Origin: Stutzerimonas stutzeri
GTDB lineage: Bacteria > Pseudomonadota > Gammaproteobacteria > Pseudomonadales > Pseudomonadaceae
Assembly (NCBI GenBank): GCA_002339675.1
Contig: DDKB01000017.1
Location: forward strand, 584,327-648,326
Direction of reading: 5' to 3'
DNA: 64,000 nt
Notes under the pieces: model-generated
The model's database searches: none
The model's input: the letters and a program-made list of their open reading frames with translations, nothing else
Told to the model about the DNA's origin: nothing
Program-made: the position numbers and the translations under genes
Shown here: one piece after another, positions 19,936 through 28,503 of the stretch
How positions within the stretch are numbered: position 1 is the first letter of the stretch
Layout: every line of letters begins with the position of its first letter

Positions 19936-21056
19936 TGCAACTGGCCTTTGTCCTGTACAAGTACTTCCCCTTCGGCGGGCTGCAGCGCGATTTCATGCGC
20001 ATCGCGCTGGAATGCCAGCGGCGCGGCCATGCGATCCGCGTTTACACCATGATCTGGGAAGGCGAGGTGCCCGACGGGTTCGAGGTGCTGATCGCGCCGG
20101 TCAAGGCGCTGTTCAATCACACTAGAAACGAGCGCTTCACCGCCTGGGTCGAGGCTGATCTGGCCAAGCGGCCGGTAGAGCGAGTGATCGGCTTCAACAA
20201 GATGCCCGGGCTCGACGTCTACTACGCGGCCGATCCCTGTTTCGAGGACAAGGCGCAGACCCTGCGCAACCCGATCTACCGCCGCTGGGGGCGCTACAAG
20301 CACTTCGCCGAATACGAGCGGGCCGTGTTCGACCCCCGCTCGCGGACTGAGATCCTGATGATATCCGAGGTCCAGCAGCCGCTATTCGTCAAGCACTACG
20401 CGACGCCGGCCGAGCGCTTCCACCTGCTGCCTCCGGGCATCGCGCAGGACCGCCGGGCGCCGGCCAATGCCGACGAGATCCGCCGGGCGTTTCGCGACGA
20501 GTTCGAGCTGGGCAGCGACGAGCTGCTACTGGTGCAAATCGGCTCTGGCTTCAAGACCAAGGGGCTGGACCGCAGCCTCAAGGCGCTGGCGGCGTTGCCG
20601 CGCGAGCTGAAGCGGCGCACCCGGCTGTTCGTCATCGGCCAGGACGACCCGAAGCCGTTCCAGCTGCAGGCCCGCACCCTGGGCATCGCCAGCCAGGTCG
20701 AGTTTCTCAAGGGGCGCAGCGACATTCCCCGCTTCCTGCTCGGGGCGGACCTGCTGATCCACCCGGCCTACAACGAGAACACCGGCACGGTGCTGCTCGA
20801 AGCGCTGGTCGCCGGCCTGCCGGTGTTGGTCACCGCGGTCTGCGGCTACGCCCACTACATCGCCGAAGCCGAGTGCGGGCAAGTCGTGCCGCAGCCGTTC
20901 GAGCAGCGCCAGTTCGACCAGCTTTTAGTCGAGATGCTGGCCGATGACCCGCAGCGTCGCCAATGGGCGCGCAACGCGCTGGACTATGCCGAGCGTGCGG
21001 ACCTCTACAGCATGCCCCAGCGGGCGGCCGACGTGATCCTGGCGGCGCGAACATGA
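19935..21056 (+). CDS. waaG: LPS core glycosyltransferase WaaG (GT4)
   Basis: This 373-residue GT4 glycosyltransferase adds the first outer-core hexose to heptose II. It opens MQLAFVLYKYFPFGGLQRDF, the WaaG N-terminus, with the GGxxR acceptor loop. The donor-binding EX7E motif is in NENTGTVLLEALVAG. The ATG at 19935 overlaps the waaC stop by one base; the frame upstream of that ATG is an extension inside waaC. In P. aeruginosa the corresponding sugar is a galactosamine. The sugar used here cannot be read from the sequence. Confidence 0.93.
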   Translation: MQLAFVLYKYFPFGGLQRDFMRIALECQRRGHAIRVYTMIWEGEVPDGFEVLIAPVKALFNHTRNERFTAWVEADLAKRPVERVIGFNKMPGLDVYYAADPCFEDKAQTLRNPIYRRWGRYKHFAEYERAVFDPRSRTEILMISEVQQPLFVKHYATPAERFHLLPPGIAQDRRAPANADEIRRAFRDEFELGSDELLLVQIGSGFKTKGLDRSLKALAALPRELKRRTRLFVIGQDDPKPFQLQARTLGIASQVEFLKGRSDIPRFLLGADLLIHPAYNENTGTVLLEALVAGLPVLVTAVCGYAHYIAEAECGQVVPQPFEQRQFDQLLVEMLADDPQRRQWARNALDYAERADLYSMPQRAADVILAART

Positions 21057-21859
21057 CCCTGATCCTTGCCGAGCCCTTCCGTCGCCTCTGGGCGGGGCGC
21101 GACCCGTTCGAAGCGGTCGAGCAGCTCGAGGGGCAGGTTTACCGCGAGCTCGATGGCCGGCGCACGCTGCGTACCGAAGTCGAAGGGCGCGGCTATTTCG
21201 TCAAGATCCATCGCGGCATCGGCTGGGGTGAGATCGTCAAGAACCTCAGCACGGCCAAGATGCCGGTGCTCGGTGCCGGGCAGGAATGGCGTGCGCTGGA
21301 GCGCCTGCATGCCGCCGGCGTGCCGACCATGACCGCGGTGGCCTACGGGGAGCGCGGGCGCAACCCGGCGGCGCAGCATTCGTTCATCATTACCGAGGAA
21401 CTGGCCCCAACCGTCAGCCTCGAGGATTACAGTGTCGACTGGCTCGCCCGGCCACCCGAGCCTGCGCTCAAGCGGGCGCTGATCGCGGAAGTCGCGAAGA
21501 TGACCGGGACCATGCACCGTGCCGGCGTCAACCACCGCGACTGCTACATCTGCCATTTTCTGCTGCACATCGACCAGCCGGTTTCGCCGGGCCGCCTGCG
21601 CCTGTCGCTGATCGACCTGCACCGCGCCCAGGTGCGCCGCCAGGTGCCGCGGCGCTGGCGCGACAAGGACCTGGCCGGCCTGTATTTCTCGGCGCTGGGC
21701 ATCGGCCTGACCCGGCGCGACGAGCTGCGCTTTCTCCGCGGGTATTTCCAGCGGCCGCTGCGCGAAATACTGCGCGACGAGGCCGAGTTGTTGCGCGACC
21801 TGCGGCGCAAGGCGGCAAGACTCAGCGCCCGCAAACAGCGCTACGGGGATGCGCTCTGA
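21053..21859 (+). CDS. waaP: LPS core heptose I kinase WaaP (RfaP)
   Basis: This 268-residue kinase-fold enzyme phosphorylates heptose I of the inner core, a step essential in Pseudomonas for outer-membrane integrity and LPS export. The catalytic loop is NHRDCYICHFLL near residue 163 with its aspartate intact. The metal-binding region SLIDLHRAQVRR follows. It overlaps waaG by four bases (ATGA) and the next kinase gene by one base (TGATG). It is the first of four consecutive genes with a sugar-kinase fold. Confidence 0.94.
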   Translation: MTLILAEPFRRLWAGRDPFEAVEQLEGQVYRELDGRRTLRTEVEGRGYFVKIHRGIGWGEIVKNLSTAKMPVLGAGQEWRALERLHAAGVPTMTAVAYGERGRNPAAQHSFIITEELAPTVSLEDYSVDWLARPPEPALKRALIAEVAKMTGTMHRAGVNHRDCYICHFLLHIDQPVSPGRLRLSLIDLHRAQVRRQVPRRWRDKDLAGLYFSALGIGLTRRDELRFLRGYFQRPLREILRDEAELLRDLRRKAARLSARKQRYGDAL

Positions 21860-22593
21860 TGGCCGGCTGGATCCTCGATCCAGGGTACGCAGCGCTGTCG
21901 CCCGAATTCGGCAGCCTGCAGGCGGTGTTTGCCCTGGCCGGCGAGCGCGTCACCCAGGATGCGATGTCCGAAGTGATCCGCGTGGAGCGCGGCGGCGTGG
22001 TCTATTACGTCAAGCGCTACACCGGATCAGGCAAGGGCTTGCGGCGATACCTCGGGCGGCCCCGGGTCAAGGCCGAGTGGCAGAACCTCAAGCTGTTCCG
22101 CCGCTGGGGCATTCCTACCGCCCCCATCGTCGCCTACGGCCTGGAGCGCCGGCTCGGCAGCTTTACCCGCGGCGCGCTGATCACCCGCGAGCTGGCCTGC
22201 ACCGAGGACCTGGCGGCCCTGGCCGGGCGCCGCGACCCCTGCCTTCGCGATCGCGAGTGGGTGCGCTGCGTGAGCCTGCAGCTGGCCGCCGCGACGCGGC
22301 GCTTGCATGCGAAACGGTTCGCGCACAACGACCTGAAGTGGCGCAACCTGCTGGTCGATCCGCAGCTCAACGTCTACCTGATCGATTGCCCGACCGGCGC
22401 CTTCTGGTGGGGGCCCTTTCTCGAGCGGCGAATCGTCAAGGATCTCGCCTGCCTGGACAAGGTTGCCAAGTACCACCTGAGCCAGACCCAGCGGATGCGT
22501 TTCTACCTGCAGTATGCCGGGTGCACGCGGTTGGGGCCTCGCGACAAGGTGCGTCTGCGCCAGGTGCTGGCCTATTTTGAGGGGCGCGAATGA
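21859..22593 (+). CDS. LPS core kinase-family protein (WapP-type candidate)
   Basis: This 244-residue protein belongs to the lipopolysaccharide kinase (Kdo/WaaP/InaA) family. The glycine-poor N-lobe has VVYYVKRYTGSG with a probable ATP-binding lysine. The catalytic loop is HNDLKWRNLLV with Asp and Asn in place. The usual DFG position reads DCP. By position it corresponds to P. aeruginosa PA5008, proposed to phosphorylate core heptose. It overlaps waaP by one base and the next gene by four bases, so it is in the same translationally coupled run. Confidence 0.85.
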   Translation: MAGWILDPGYAALSPEFGSLQAVFALAGERVTQDAMSEVIRVERGGVVYYVKRYTGSGKGLRRYLGRPRVKAEWQNLKLFRRWGIPTAPIVAYGLERRLGSFTRGALITRELACTEDLAALAGRRDPCLRDREWVRCVSLQLAAATRRLHAKRFAHNDLKWRNLLVDPQLNVYLIDCPTGAFWWGPFLERRIVKDLACLDKVAKYHLSQTQRMRFYLQYAGCTRLGPRDKVRLRQVLAYFEGRE

Positions 22594-23336
22594 AGGACTT
22601 CATCGCAGAGGTGGATCGTGAGCTGCTTAGCCGTCACGCCATGGCCGATTTCGACGCCCTCTGGGCGTTGCAGCTGACCGCAGTGGACGAGCCGAACATC
22701 GAGCGCGGCGGCTGGAGCAGTGTGTTTCGCCTGGAACTGGAGGGGCTGGCTTTCTACCTCAAGCGCCAGAGCAACCACCTGACGCGCAGCCTGGCGCATC
22801 CGTTCGGCGAGCCCACGTTCGCCCGGGAGTTTCGCGCCATCCGGCAATTCCAGCTCCTCGGAATTCCCGCCCTGCAGGCCAGTTTCTTCGCCAGTCGGCG
22901 AATTGCCGGCGAGCAACGCGCCGTGCTGCTCACCCGCGCCCTGGACGACTGGCACGACCTCGACAGCTGGCTGGCGCGATGGTCAGCGTTGAGCGTGACG
23001 CAGCGCAGCGCGATCGTCCGGGCCACTGGCGCGATCGCCCGCCAGTTGCACGCGGCGGGGCAGATGCACGGCTGTTTCTATCCCAAGCACATCTTTCTGC
23101 GTGAACAGCCGGAGGGCTGGCAGGCGCGCCTGATCGACCTGGAGAAAACCCGGCCGCTGCTGCTTGGGCGCGTCGATCGGGTCAAGGATCTCGAGCCGCT
23201 GTTGCGTCGCGCCCCGAGCTGGGGTGACGAGGAGGTCCGCTGGCTGCTTGGCGCCTACCTGCAGGATGACGACGAGATCGATGGTTGGGCGGATCGGCTG
23301 AACCGCCGGCGCCGGCACAAGGCGGCGCGCGCATGA
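22590..23336 (+). CDS. InaA-type LPS kinase-family protein, catalytic Asp not seen
   Basis: This 248-residue member of the InaA/WaaP kinase-fold group corresponds by position to P. aeruginosa PA5007. The N-lobe lysine region AFYLKRQSNHL and a DFG-like IDLEKTR are present. The catalytic loop reads HGCFYPKHIFL, where WaaP has HRDCYICHFLL, so the catalytic Asp position holds Cys. It may use another residue, or be a non-catalytic partner of a neighbouring kinase. ATGA overlaps couple it to the genes on both sides. The C-terminus is very basic (NRRRRHKAARA), which could help it bind the membrane. Confidence 0.8.
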   Translation: MKDFIAEVDRELLSRHAMADFDALWALQLTAVDEPNIERGGWSSVFRLELEGLAFYLKRQSNHLTRSLAHPFGEPTFAREFRAIRQFQLLGIPALQASFFASRRIAGEQRAVLLTRALDDWHDLDSWLARWSALSVTQRSAIVRATGAIARQLHAAGQMHGCFYPKHIFLREQPEGWQARLIDLEKTRPLLLGRVDRVKDLEPLLRRAPSWGDEEVRWLLGAYLQDDDEIDGWADRLNRRRRHKAARA

Positions 23337-24775
23337 AGCTCTTGGCGCTGGAGCACTGCGGACGGCAACCGCCATTGCCGCTGATGATCGACATGGACGG
23401 CGCGGGCCAAGTGCTCGTCGAGCAGTGGTTGCGCGTGCTGCCGGGGCAACGCTACGTCGGCCGGGCGCTATGGAACGGCCGGACCGTGCTGGCCAAGCTC
23501 ATGGTCGGCGGCCACTCGCAGCGCCACTACGCCCGTGAGCGCGAGGGTGCAGCGCTGCTGACTGCCCAGAACCTGCCGACTGCGGAGACGCTCGCCGAGG
23601 GTTGGCAAGCGGATGAGGGCGGCTGGCTGCTGTTCGCCTTTCTCGACGATGCGCAGAGTCTCTGGAACGCCTGGCGCGACTGCGAGCACGAGGCGCCGCT
23701 GAGCGAGGCCCAGGCCGAGCTGCTGGGCGCCGCACTGACGCTGATCGCGCAAATGCACAGCCGCGGCCTCTGGCAGGACGACCTGCACCTGGACAACCTG
23801 CTGATGCACAGGGGCGTGCTGCATGTGGTCGACGGTGGCGGCGTTCGCGCCGAAACGCCTGGTCAGCCATTGTCGCGCGAGCGTGTCATGGCCAACCTGG
23901 GGGTGTTCTTCGCTCAGCTGCCGGCCGAAATCGAGCCCTTTATCGAAGAATTGCTGGTGCACTACCTGTTGGCCAACGGTGCGCATGCCCTGCCACTCGA
24001 AGCGCTGCTCCGCGAGGTGCACCGGGTGCGTGAATGGCGTTTGCGTGACTACCTGAAAAAGGCTGCCCGTGACTGCAGCCTGTTCAGCGCGCGTGTCGGC
24101 GCATTCGGCGCCCGAGTGCTGCGCCGCGAGGAATCGCCCGGCCTGTTGCCGGTGCTGGACGACCCCGATGCCTTCATTTTCCGTGGCAGCCTGTACAAGA
24201 CCGGTGGCGCGGCGACCGTTGCGCGTGCCGAGCTGGACGGACGGCCGCTGCTGATCAAGCGCTACAACATCAAGGGCCCGCTGCACTGGCTCAAGCGTTT
24301 CTGGCGGCCCAGCCGGGCCTGGCACAGCTGGATCGAAGGCAATCGCCTGGATTTCCTCGGCATCGCCACGCCGCGGCTGCTGGCTGTGGTGGAGCAGCGC
24401 TGGCTGTGGCTGCGCGGGCCCGCGTGGCTGGTTACCGAATTGCTTGGCGGAGACGATATAATCGCGCGCTGGCAGCCGTACCTGAACGATCGGCCGCCGG
24501 AAACCGAGCTGGTTGCATTGGATCGCCTGTTTGCCGCCCTGCGGCGCGAGCGCATCAGCCATGGCGACCTGAAAGGGCACAACCTGTTCTGGGATCGGGG
24601 GCGCTGGTCGCTGATCGACCTCGATGCGGTGCAGCAACATCCGAGCGACGCCAGCTTTGCCCGGGCCTATGCCAGGGACCGTGCGCGGTTTCTGCGCAAC
24701 TGGCCGACCGACTCGGCGCTCTACCGGCTATTGGACGAACGGATACCGACAGGCAGCTTGAAGCGCGAAGCTTGA
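23333..24775 (+). CDS. Two-lobe LPS kinase-family protein (two kinase folds in one chain)
   Basis: This 480-residue protein has two kinase-like modules and corresponds by position to P. aeruginosa PA5006. The first has VLAKLMVGG and the loop WQDDLHLDNLLM followed by VVDGGG. The second has LLIKRYNIKG and the loop SHGDLKGHNLFW followed by LIDLDAV. Both loops keep Asp and Asn, so both could be active, although the first has Q-D-D where HGD is usual. It starts in an ATGA overlap with the previous gene and ends inside the 5' arm of a long hairpin. The substrates are not known; core sugars are the obvious candidates. Confidence 0.83.
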   Translation: MKLLALEHCGRQPPLPLMIDMDGAGQVLVEQWLRVLPGQRYVGRALWNGRTVLAKLMVGGHSQRHYAREREGAALLTAQNLPTAETLAEGWQADEGGWLLFAFLDDAQSLWNAWRDCEHEAPLSEAQAELLGAALTLIAQMHSRGLWQDDLHLDNLLMHRGVLHVVDGGGVRAETPGQPLSRERVMANLGVFFAQLPAEIEPFIEELLVHYLLANGAHALPLEALLREVHRVREWRLRDYLKKAARDCSLFSARVGAFGARVLRREESPGLLPVLDDPDAFIFRGSLYKTGGAATVARAELDGRPLLIKRYNIKGPLHWLKRFWRPSRAWHSWIEGNRLDFLGIATPRLLAVVEQRWLWLRGPAWLVTELLGGDDIIARWQPYLNDRPPETELVALDRLFAALRRERISHGDLKGHNLFWDRGRWSLIDLDAVQQHPSDASFARAYARDRARFLRNWPTDSALYRLLDERIPTGSLKREA

Positions 24776-24844
24776 AGCTGAAGAAATGCTCTGCGGAGCT
24801 GAACTAGAATTTGCTGTTGCTTCAAGCTTCCGGCTTCAAGCTCC
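24753..24844 (+). repeat. Long hairpin (26-base arms) between kinase run and carbamoyltransferase
   Basis: Arms 24753-24778 and 24819-24844 are reverse complements with three mismatches. They are built from paired GCTTGAAGC/GCTTCAAGC blocks (24756-24764, 24770-24778; 24819-24827, 24833-24841) around a 40-base loop. It overlaps the last codons of the upstream gene. No T tract follows, so it may attenuate or shield the mRNA rather than terminate it. Confidence 0.75.
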
Positions 24845-24870
24845 GAGCTGCTTTAAAGAGGCTTTAATCC

Positions 24871-26625
24871 GTGTCATTTACGATTCTCGGCCTTTCCGGC
24901 GCCCTCAGTCATGACCCTTCCGCCGCCCTGTATATCGACGGCAAGCTGATCGCGGCCGTCGAAGAAGAGCGCTTCGTGCGCGACAAGCATGCCAAGAACC
25001 GCATGCCCTACGAGTCGGCCAAGTTCTGCTTGGAGCAGGCCGGCATCAAACCGTCCGATGTCGACGTGGTGGCGATTCCCTTTGCCCCGATCAGCATTTT
25101 CGAGAAGGCCCGCTGGCACTACGCCAAGCGCTACTGGTACGCACCAGACCGTGCGCTGGATGCCATCTTCACCGGCAATCGCCGCTACTACCGTTACAAG
25201 AAGCGCATCGAGTGGTGCCTGCAGCAGCTGGGCTTCGACCTGAAAAAGGTCAAGCTGCAGCCGGTCGAGCACCACCTGGCGCACGCCTCGAGCGCCTATC
25301 ACTGCTCCGGTTTCACCGAGAAGACCGCCATCCTCGGCATCGACGGCAAGGGCGAGTACGCCACTACCTTCTTTGGCTGGGGCGAGAACGGCAAGATTCA
25401 CAAGATCAAGGAATTCTACGACCCGGATTCGCTCGGCGGCCTTTACGGCGCGATCACCGAATTCCTCGGCTTCGAGATGCTCGACGGCGAGTTCAAGGTC
25501 ATGGGCATGGCGCCCTACGGCGATGCCGCCAAGTATGATTTCTCCCGCCTGGCCACGTTCGAGAACGGCGAGCTGACGATCAACACCGAGTACGCCAACG
25601 TCATCGGTTTCCGTCGCTACAAGGAAAAGGGCAAGGGCTATTATTTCTCGCCCAAGCTGATCGAGTGGCTGGGTCCCAAGCGCGAAGGCGACATCGCCGA
25701 CGACCCCTACATCCATTACGCCGCCGCGATGCAGGCGCTGTTCGAGAAACTCGCGCTGCAGATGATGGATTACTACCTGGGCGACATCATCCGCGAAACC
25801 GGCAAAATCGCCTTCGCCGGCGGCTGCGCGCTGAACGTCAAGCTCAACCAGAAGATCATCGCCCGTGACGAGGTCAAGGAGCTGTTCGTTCAGCCAGCGT
25901 CCGGCGACGCCGGCACCGCGGTGGGCGCCGCCGCCTACGTCTCGGTACAGCGCGGCGTCCCGGTGGAAAAGATGGAGCACGTCTATCTCGGCCCGTCCTA
26001 CTCCAACGAAGACATCATCGCGGCCTGCGTGCGACATTCGAACAAGCCCGTGTTCAAGCAGATTTCGAACACAACCGAGCGTATCGCCCGGATCATGGTC
26101 GACGGCAACCCGGTCGCCTGGTTCCAGGGCCGCATGGAGTTCGGCCCGCGTGCCTTGGGCGGGCGCTCGATCATCGGCTGCCCGAGCGTTCCGGGCGTGG
26201 CCGATCGCATCAACGAGCAGATCAAGTTTCGCGAGCGCTGGAGGCCCTTCTGCCCGTCGATGCTCGACACCGTCGCGTCACAGATGCTCAAGGTCGACCA
26301 CCCGAGCCCGTTCATGACCTTCACCTTCGAGGTCAACGAGGGCTGGAAGGAGCGCGTCGGCGAAGTGGTCCACGAGGATGGCACTTCCCGCGCCCAGGTC
26401 CTCGAACGCCGGCACAATCCGCGCTGGTATGACCTGATGCTGGAACTGGAAAAGCTCACCGGCAACGGCGTCTCGCTGAATACCTCGCTGAACCGCCGCG
26501 GCGAACCGATGATCTGCTCGCCGACCGATGCGCTGAACATGTTCTACGGCTCGGACCTGCAGTACCTGATCATGGAGGACATTCTCGTGGTGAAGGATGG
26601 CAAGGGCTGGTATGACAGCGTCTGA
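24871..26625 (+). CDS. NodU-family carbamoyltransferase for LPS core (WapO-like)
   Basis: This 584-residue NodU/CmcH-family O-carbamoyltransferase transfers a carbamoyl group from carbamoyl phosphate. The N-terminal module has HDPSAALYIDG, EEERFVRDKH and the EHHLAHASSAY metal-binding histidines. The C-terminal YrdC-like part has EFGPRALGGRSI. It starts with GTG at 24871 behind AGAGG. By position it corresponds to PA5005 of P. aeruginosa, which decorates core heptose II with a carbamoyl group (called wapO in that literature as I recall). It overlaps the following glycosyltransferase by 14 bases. Confidence 0.9.
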   Translation: MSFTILGLSGALSHDPSAALYIDGKLIAAVEEERFVRDKHAKNRMPYESAKFCLEQAGIKPSDVDVVAIPFAPISIFEKARWHYAKRYWYAPDRALDAIFTGNRRYYRYKKRIEWCLQQLGFDLKKVKLQPVEHHLAHASSAYHCSGFTEKTAILGIDGKGEYATTFFGWGENGKIHKIKEFYDPDSLGGLYGAITEFLGFEMLDGEFKVMGMAPYGDAAKYDFSRLATFENGELTINTEYANVIGFRRYKEKGKGYYFSPKLIEWLGPKREGDIADDPYIHYAAAMQALFEKLALQMMDYYLGDIIRETGKIAFAGGCALNVKLNQKIIARDEVKELFVQPASGDAGTAVGAAAYVSVQRGVPVEKMEHVYLGPSYSNEDIIAACVRHSNKPVFKQISNTTERIARIMVDGNPVAWFQGRMEFGPRALGGRSIIGCPSVPGVADRINEQIKFRERWRPFCPSMLDTVASQMLKVDHPSPFMTFTFEVNEGWKERVGEVVHEDGTSRAQVLERRHNPRWYDLMLELEKLTGNGVSLNTSLNRRGEPMICSPTDALNMFYGSDLQYLIMEDILVVKDGKGWYDSV

Positions 26626-27727
26626 GCCCTGGGTGCTGCAGTTCTGCCACGGCTATGACGGTCCTTTCATGGATTGTGCGCGGCAGTACGCCGCGCTGTT
26701 CGTCGGCTCGCCTTATCGGGTCTGTACCGTCTACCTGACCGGTACACCGAGCGATCAGGTCGTCCAGGGCACCGGCTCGGACGAAGTGATCTTCCTCGAT
26801 TACAGCAGCCGCGACGTTCGCGGCCTGAAGCTTGGGGCGATTCGCGACATTCGCCGCCTGGCCGGTGAGCGCCGCTTCGTCCTGTGCATCGCGCATCGGT
26901 TCAAGCCGATCTACGTGGCGCTGCTCGGCACGACGCTGCCGGTGATAGGCGTGCACCATGCCTTCGGCGACTACCGGCGCCGGTCGCGCCAGCTGTTTGC
27001 CAACTTCTACCGCAAGCGCCTGACGCTGCTCGGGGTGTCCAACGCGGTACGTGACGACATGCGCGCCTGCCTGCCGGACTGGCCGGCCGAGCGAATCGAA
27101 ACCCTGTACAACCGGATCGACGTCGAAGCCGTCCAGGCCGAACAGCTGTCGCGCACGGCAGCGCGTGCCTTTCTCGGCTTGCCGGAACACGCCTGGATTG
27201 TCGGCAACGTCGGCCGTCTGCACCCGGACAAAGACCAGGCGACACTCATCCGTGCGTTCGCCCAGGCGCTGCCGGCGCTGCCGGCCGGAAGCCTGCTGGC
27301 GATCATGGGTAGCGGCAAGCTCGAGGCCTCGCTCAGGTCACTGGCCGCGCAACTGGGCGTTGCCGAGCAGGTTCGATTCCTCGGGCAGGTGCCTCACGGG
27401 CGGCGTTATTTCAAAGCGTTCGACTTGTTCGCGCTGACATCGGACCACGAACCCTTCGGCATGGTCCTGCTAGAAGCCATGGCCGCAGGCGTGCCGGTGG
27501 TTTGCAGCGCCTGTGGCGGCGGTCAGGAAGTGGTCGAGGGGGTGGGCGAGGTGTTTGCGCTCGGGGATGCCGGGGCGCTGGCAACCCTTATGGCTCGGCA
27601 GATGCCGGCGCAGGATGGCGACCCCACGGCTCGTATCGTCAAGCAGCGGTTTTCTGATCAGGCGGCGGTGGAGCATTTCTGGGCGTTGCCCCTGATGCGC
27701 GGGTTTCGCGAGCGCATCAGCCGATGA
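26612..27727 (+). CDS. GT4 core glycosyltransferase (WapH-like by position)
   Basis: This 371-residue GT4 glycosyltransferase has the donor-site motif EPFGMVLLEAMAAGVP (EX7E) and the usual NVGRLHPDKDQATLI segment between the two Rossmann lobes. The ATG at 26612 is preferred, with AAGGG five bases upstream. It overlaps the carbamoyltransferase end and the next gene start (ATGA at 27724). The position after the carbamoyltransferase matches P. aeruginosa PA5004 (WapH), a glucosyltransferase of the outer core. Linkage and sugar cannot be judged here. Confidence 0.87.
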   Translation: MTASEPWVLQFCHGYDGPFMDCARQYAALFVGSPYRVCTVYLTGTPSDQVVQGTGSDEVIFLDYSSRDVRGLKLGAIRDIRRLAGERRFVLCIAHRFKPIYVALLGTTLPVIGVHHAFGDYRRRSRQLFANFYRKRLTLLGVSNAVRDDMRACLPDWPAERIETLYNRIDVEAVQAEQLSRTAARAFLGLPEHAWIVGNVGRLHPDKDQATLIRAFAQALPALPAGSLLAIMGSGKLEASLRSLAAQLGVAEQVRFLGQVPHGRRYFKAFDLFALTSDHEPFGMVLLEAMAAGVPVVCSACGGGQEVVEGVGEVFALGDAGALATLMARQMPAQDGDPTARIVKQRFSDQAAVEHFWALPLMRGFRERISR

Positions 27728-28431
27728 ATCCCGTTCAGCTGATTCGGGACAGCCTGTGCCGGCGCTGGTTACGTCAGCGCGGGATCAAGTTCTCGCCATC
27801 CCTGCATCAGTTGGGCGGGCGAGCCGAGTTGCTGCTCGAAGGCGGCGTTGTCCTGCGCAACAGTGCGCTGGGTTTTTCCCGTCTCGAAGTGGGCGCCATG
27901 ACTTACATTCGGGGCGAGTGCGGGCTATGGAACATCAGCCGGATCGGCCGCTTCTGTTCGATCGGCAATGGCGTGCTGATGGGGCATGATCGCGCCGGGC
28001 ACCCGCTGGACTGGGTCAGTACGCACCCGTTTTCCCATGTCGGCGAGCGATTTCCCTATCACACGGCGATCGAGCCGGCCACGATTGGCCATGACGTGTG
28101 GATTGGGCGCGATGCGATGGTGCTGGAGGGCGTAACGGTTGGCACGGGCGCTGTCATCGCGGCGCGTTCCGTCGTCACCAAGGACGTGCCTGCGTATGCA
28201 ATCGTTGCCGGTATGCCGGCGAAGATCATCCGGTACCGCCATCCACCCCAACTGATCGAAGGGCTACTCGACAGCGAATGGTGGCGATGGCCCGTCGAGC
28301 AGTTGCGCAAACTGTCGCTGGATCGCCCGGAAGCGTTTCTCGACGAGGTGAAGGGTGCCGACATGGGCGCGGCGATGCGCTATCCAAAGGTTGCCCTGCG
28401 GCGGGATCGGTGGCGCGATATTGAGGCATAG
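27724..28431 (+). CDS. Left-handed beta-helix (CatB/VatD-like) acetyltransferase
   Basis: This 235-residue hexapeptide-repeat O-acetyltransferase of the xenobiotic/CatB type has IGHDVWIGRDAMVLEGVTVG and ARSVVTKDVPAYAIVAGMPAK, the coenzyme A-binding end of the helix. A loop with THPFSHVG precedes it and probably carries the catalytic histidine. It lies in the outer-core cluster and overlaps the preceding glycosyltransferase by four bases, so it probably acetylates a core sugar. I know of no gene at this place in the P. aeruginosa cluster, which makes it a likely lineage-specific decoration. Confidence 0.85.
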   Translation: MNPVQLIRDSLCRRWLRQRGIKFSPSLHQLGGRAELLLEGGVVLRNSALGFSRLEVGAMTYIRGECGLWNISRIGRFCSIGNGVLMGHDRAGHPLDWVSTHPFSHVGERFPYHTAIEPATIGHDVWIGRDAMVLEGVTVGTGAVIAARSVVTKDVPAYAIVAGMPAKIIRYRHPPQLIEGLLDSEWWRWPVEQLRKLSLDRPEAFLDEVKGADMGAAMRYPKVALRRDRWRDIEA

Positions 28432-28503
28432 GGTGACCTTGGCGCCGGTTGATGAGTATCGCCCTGGTGAGGGTGTGGACGTGGCGAAGCGCCAAAAAAG
28501 GGG

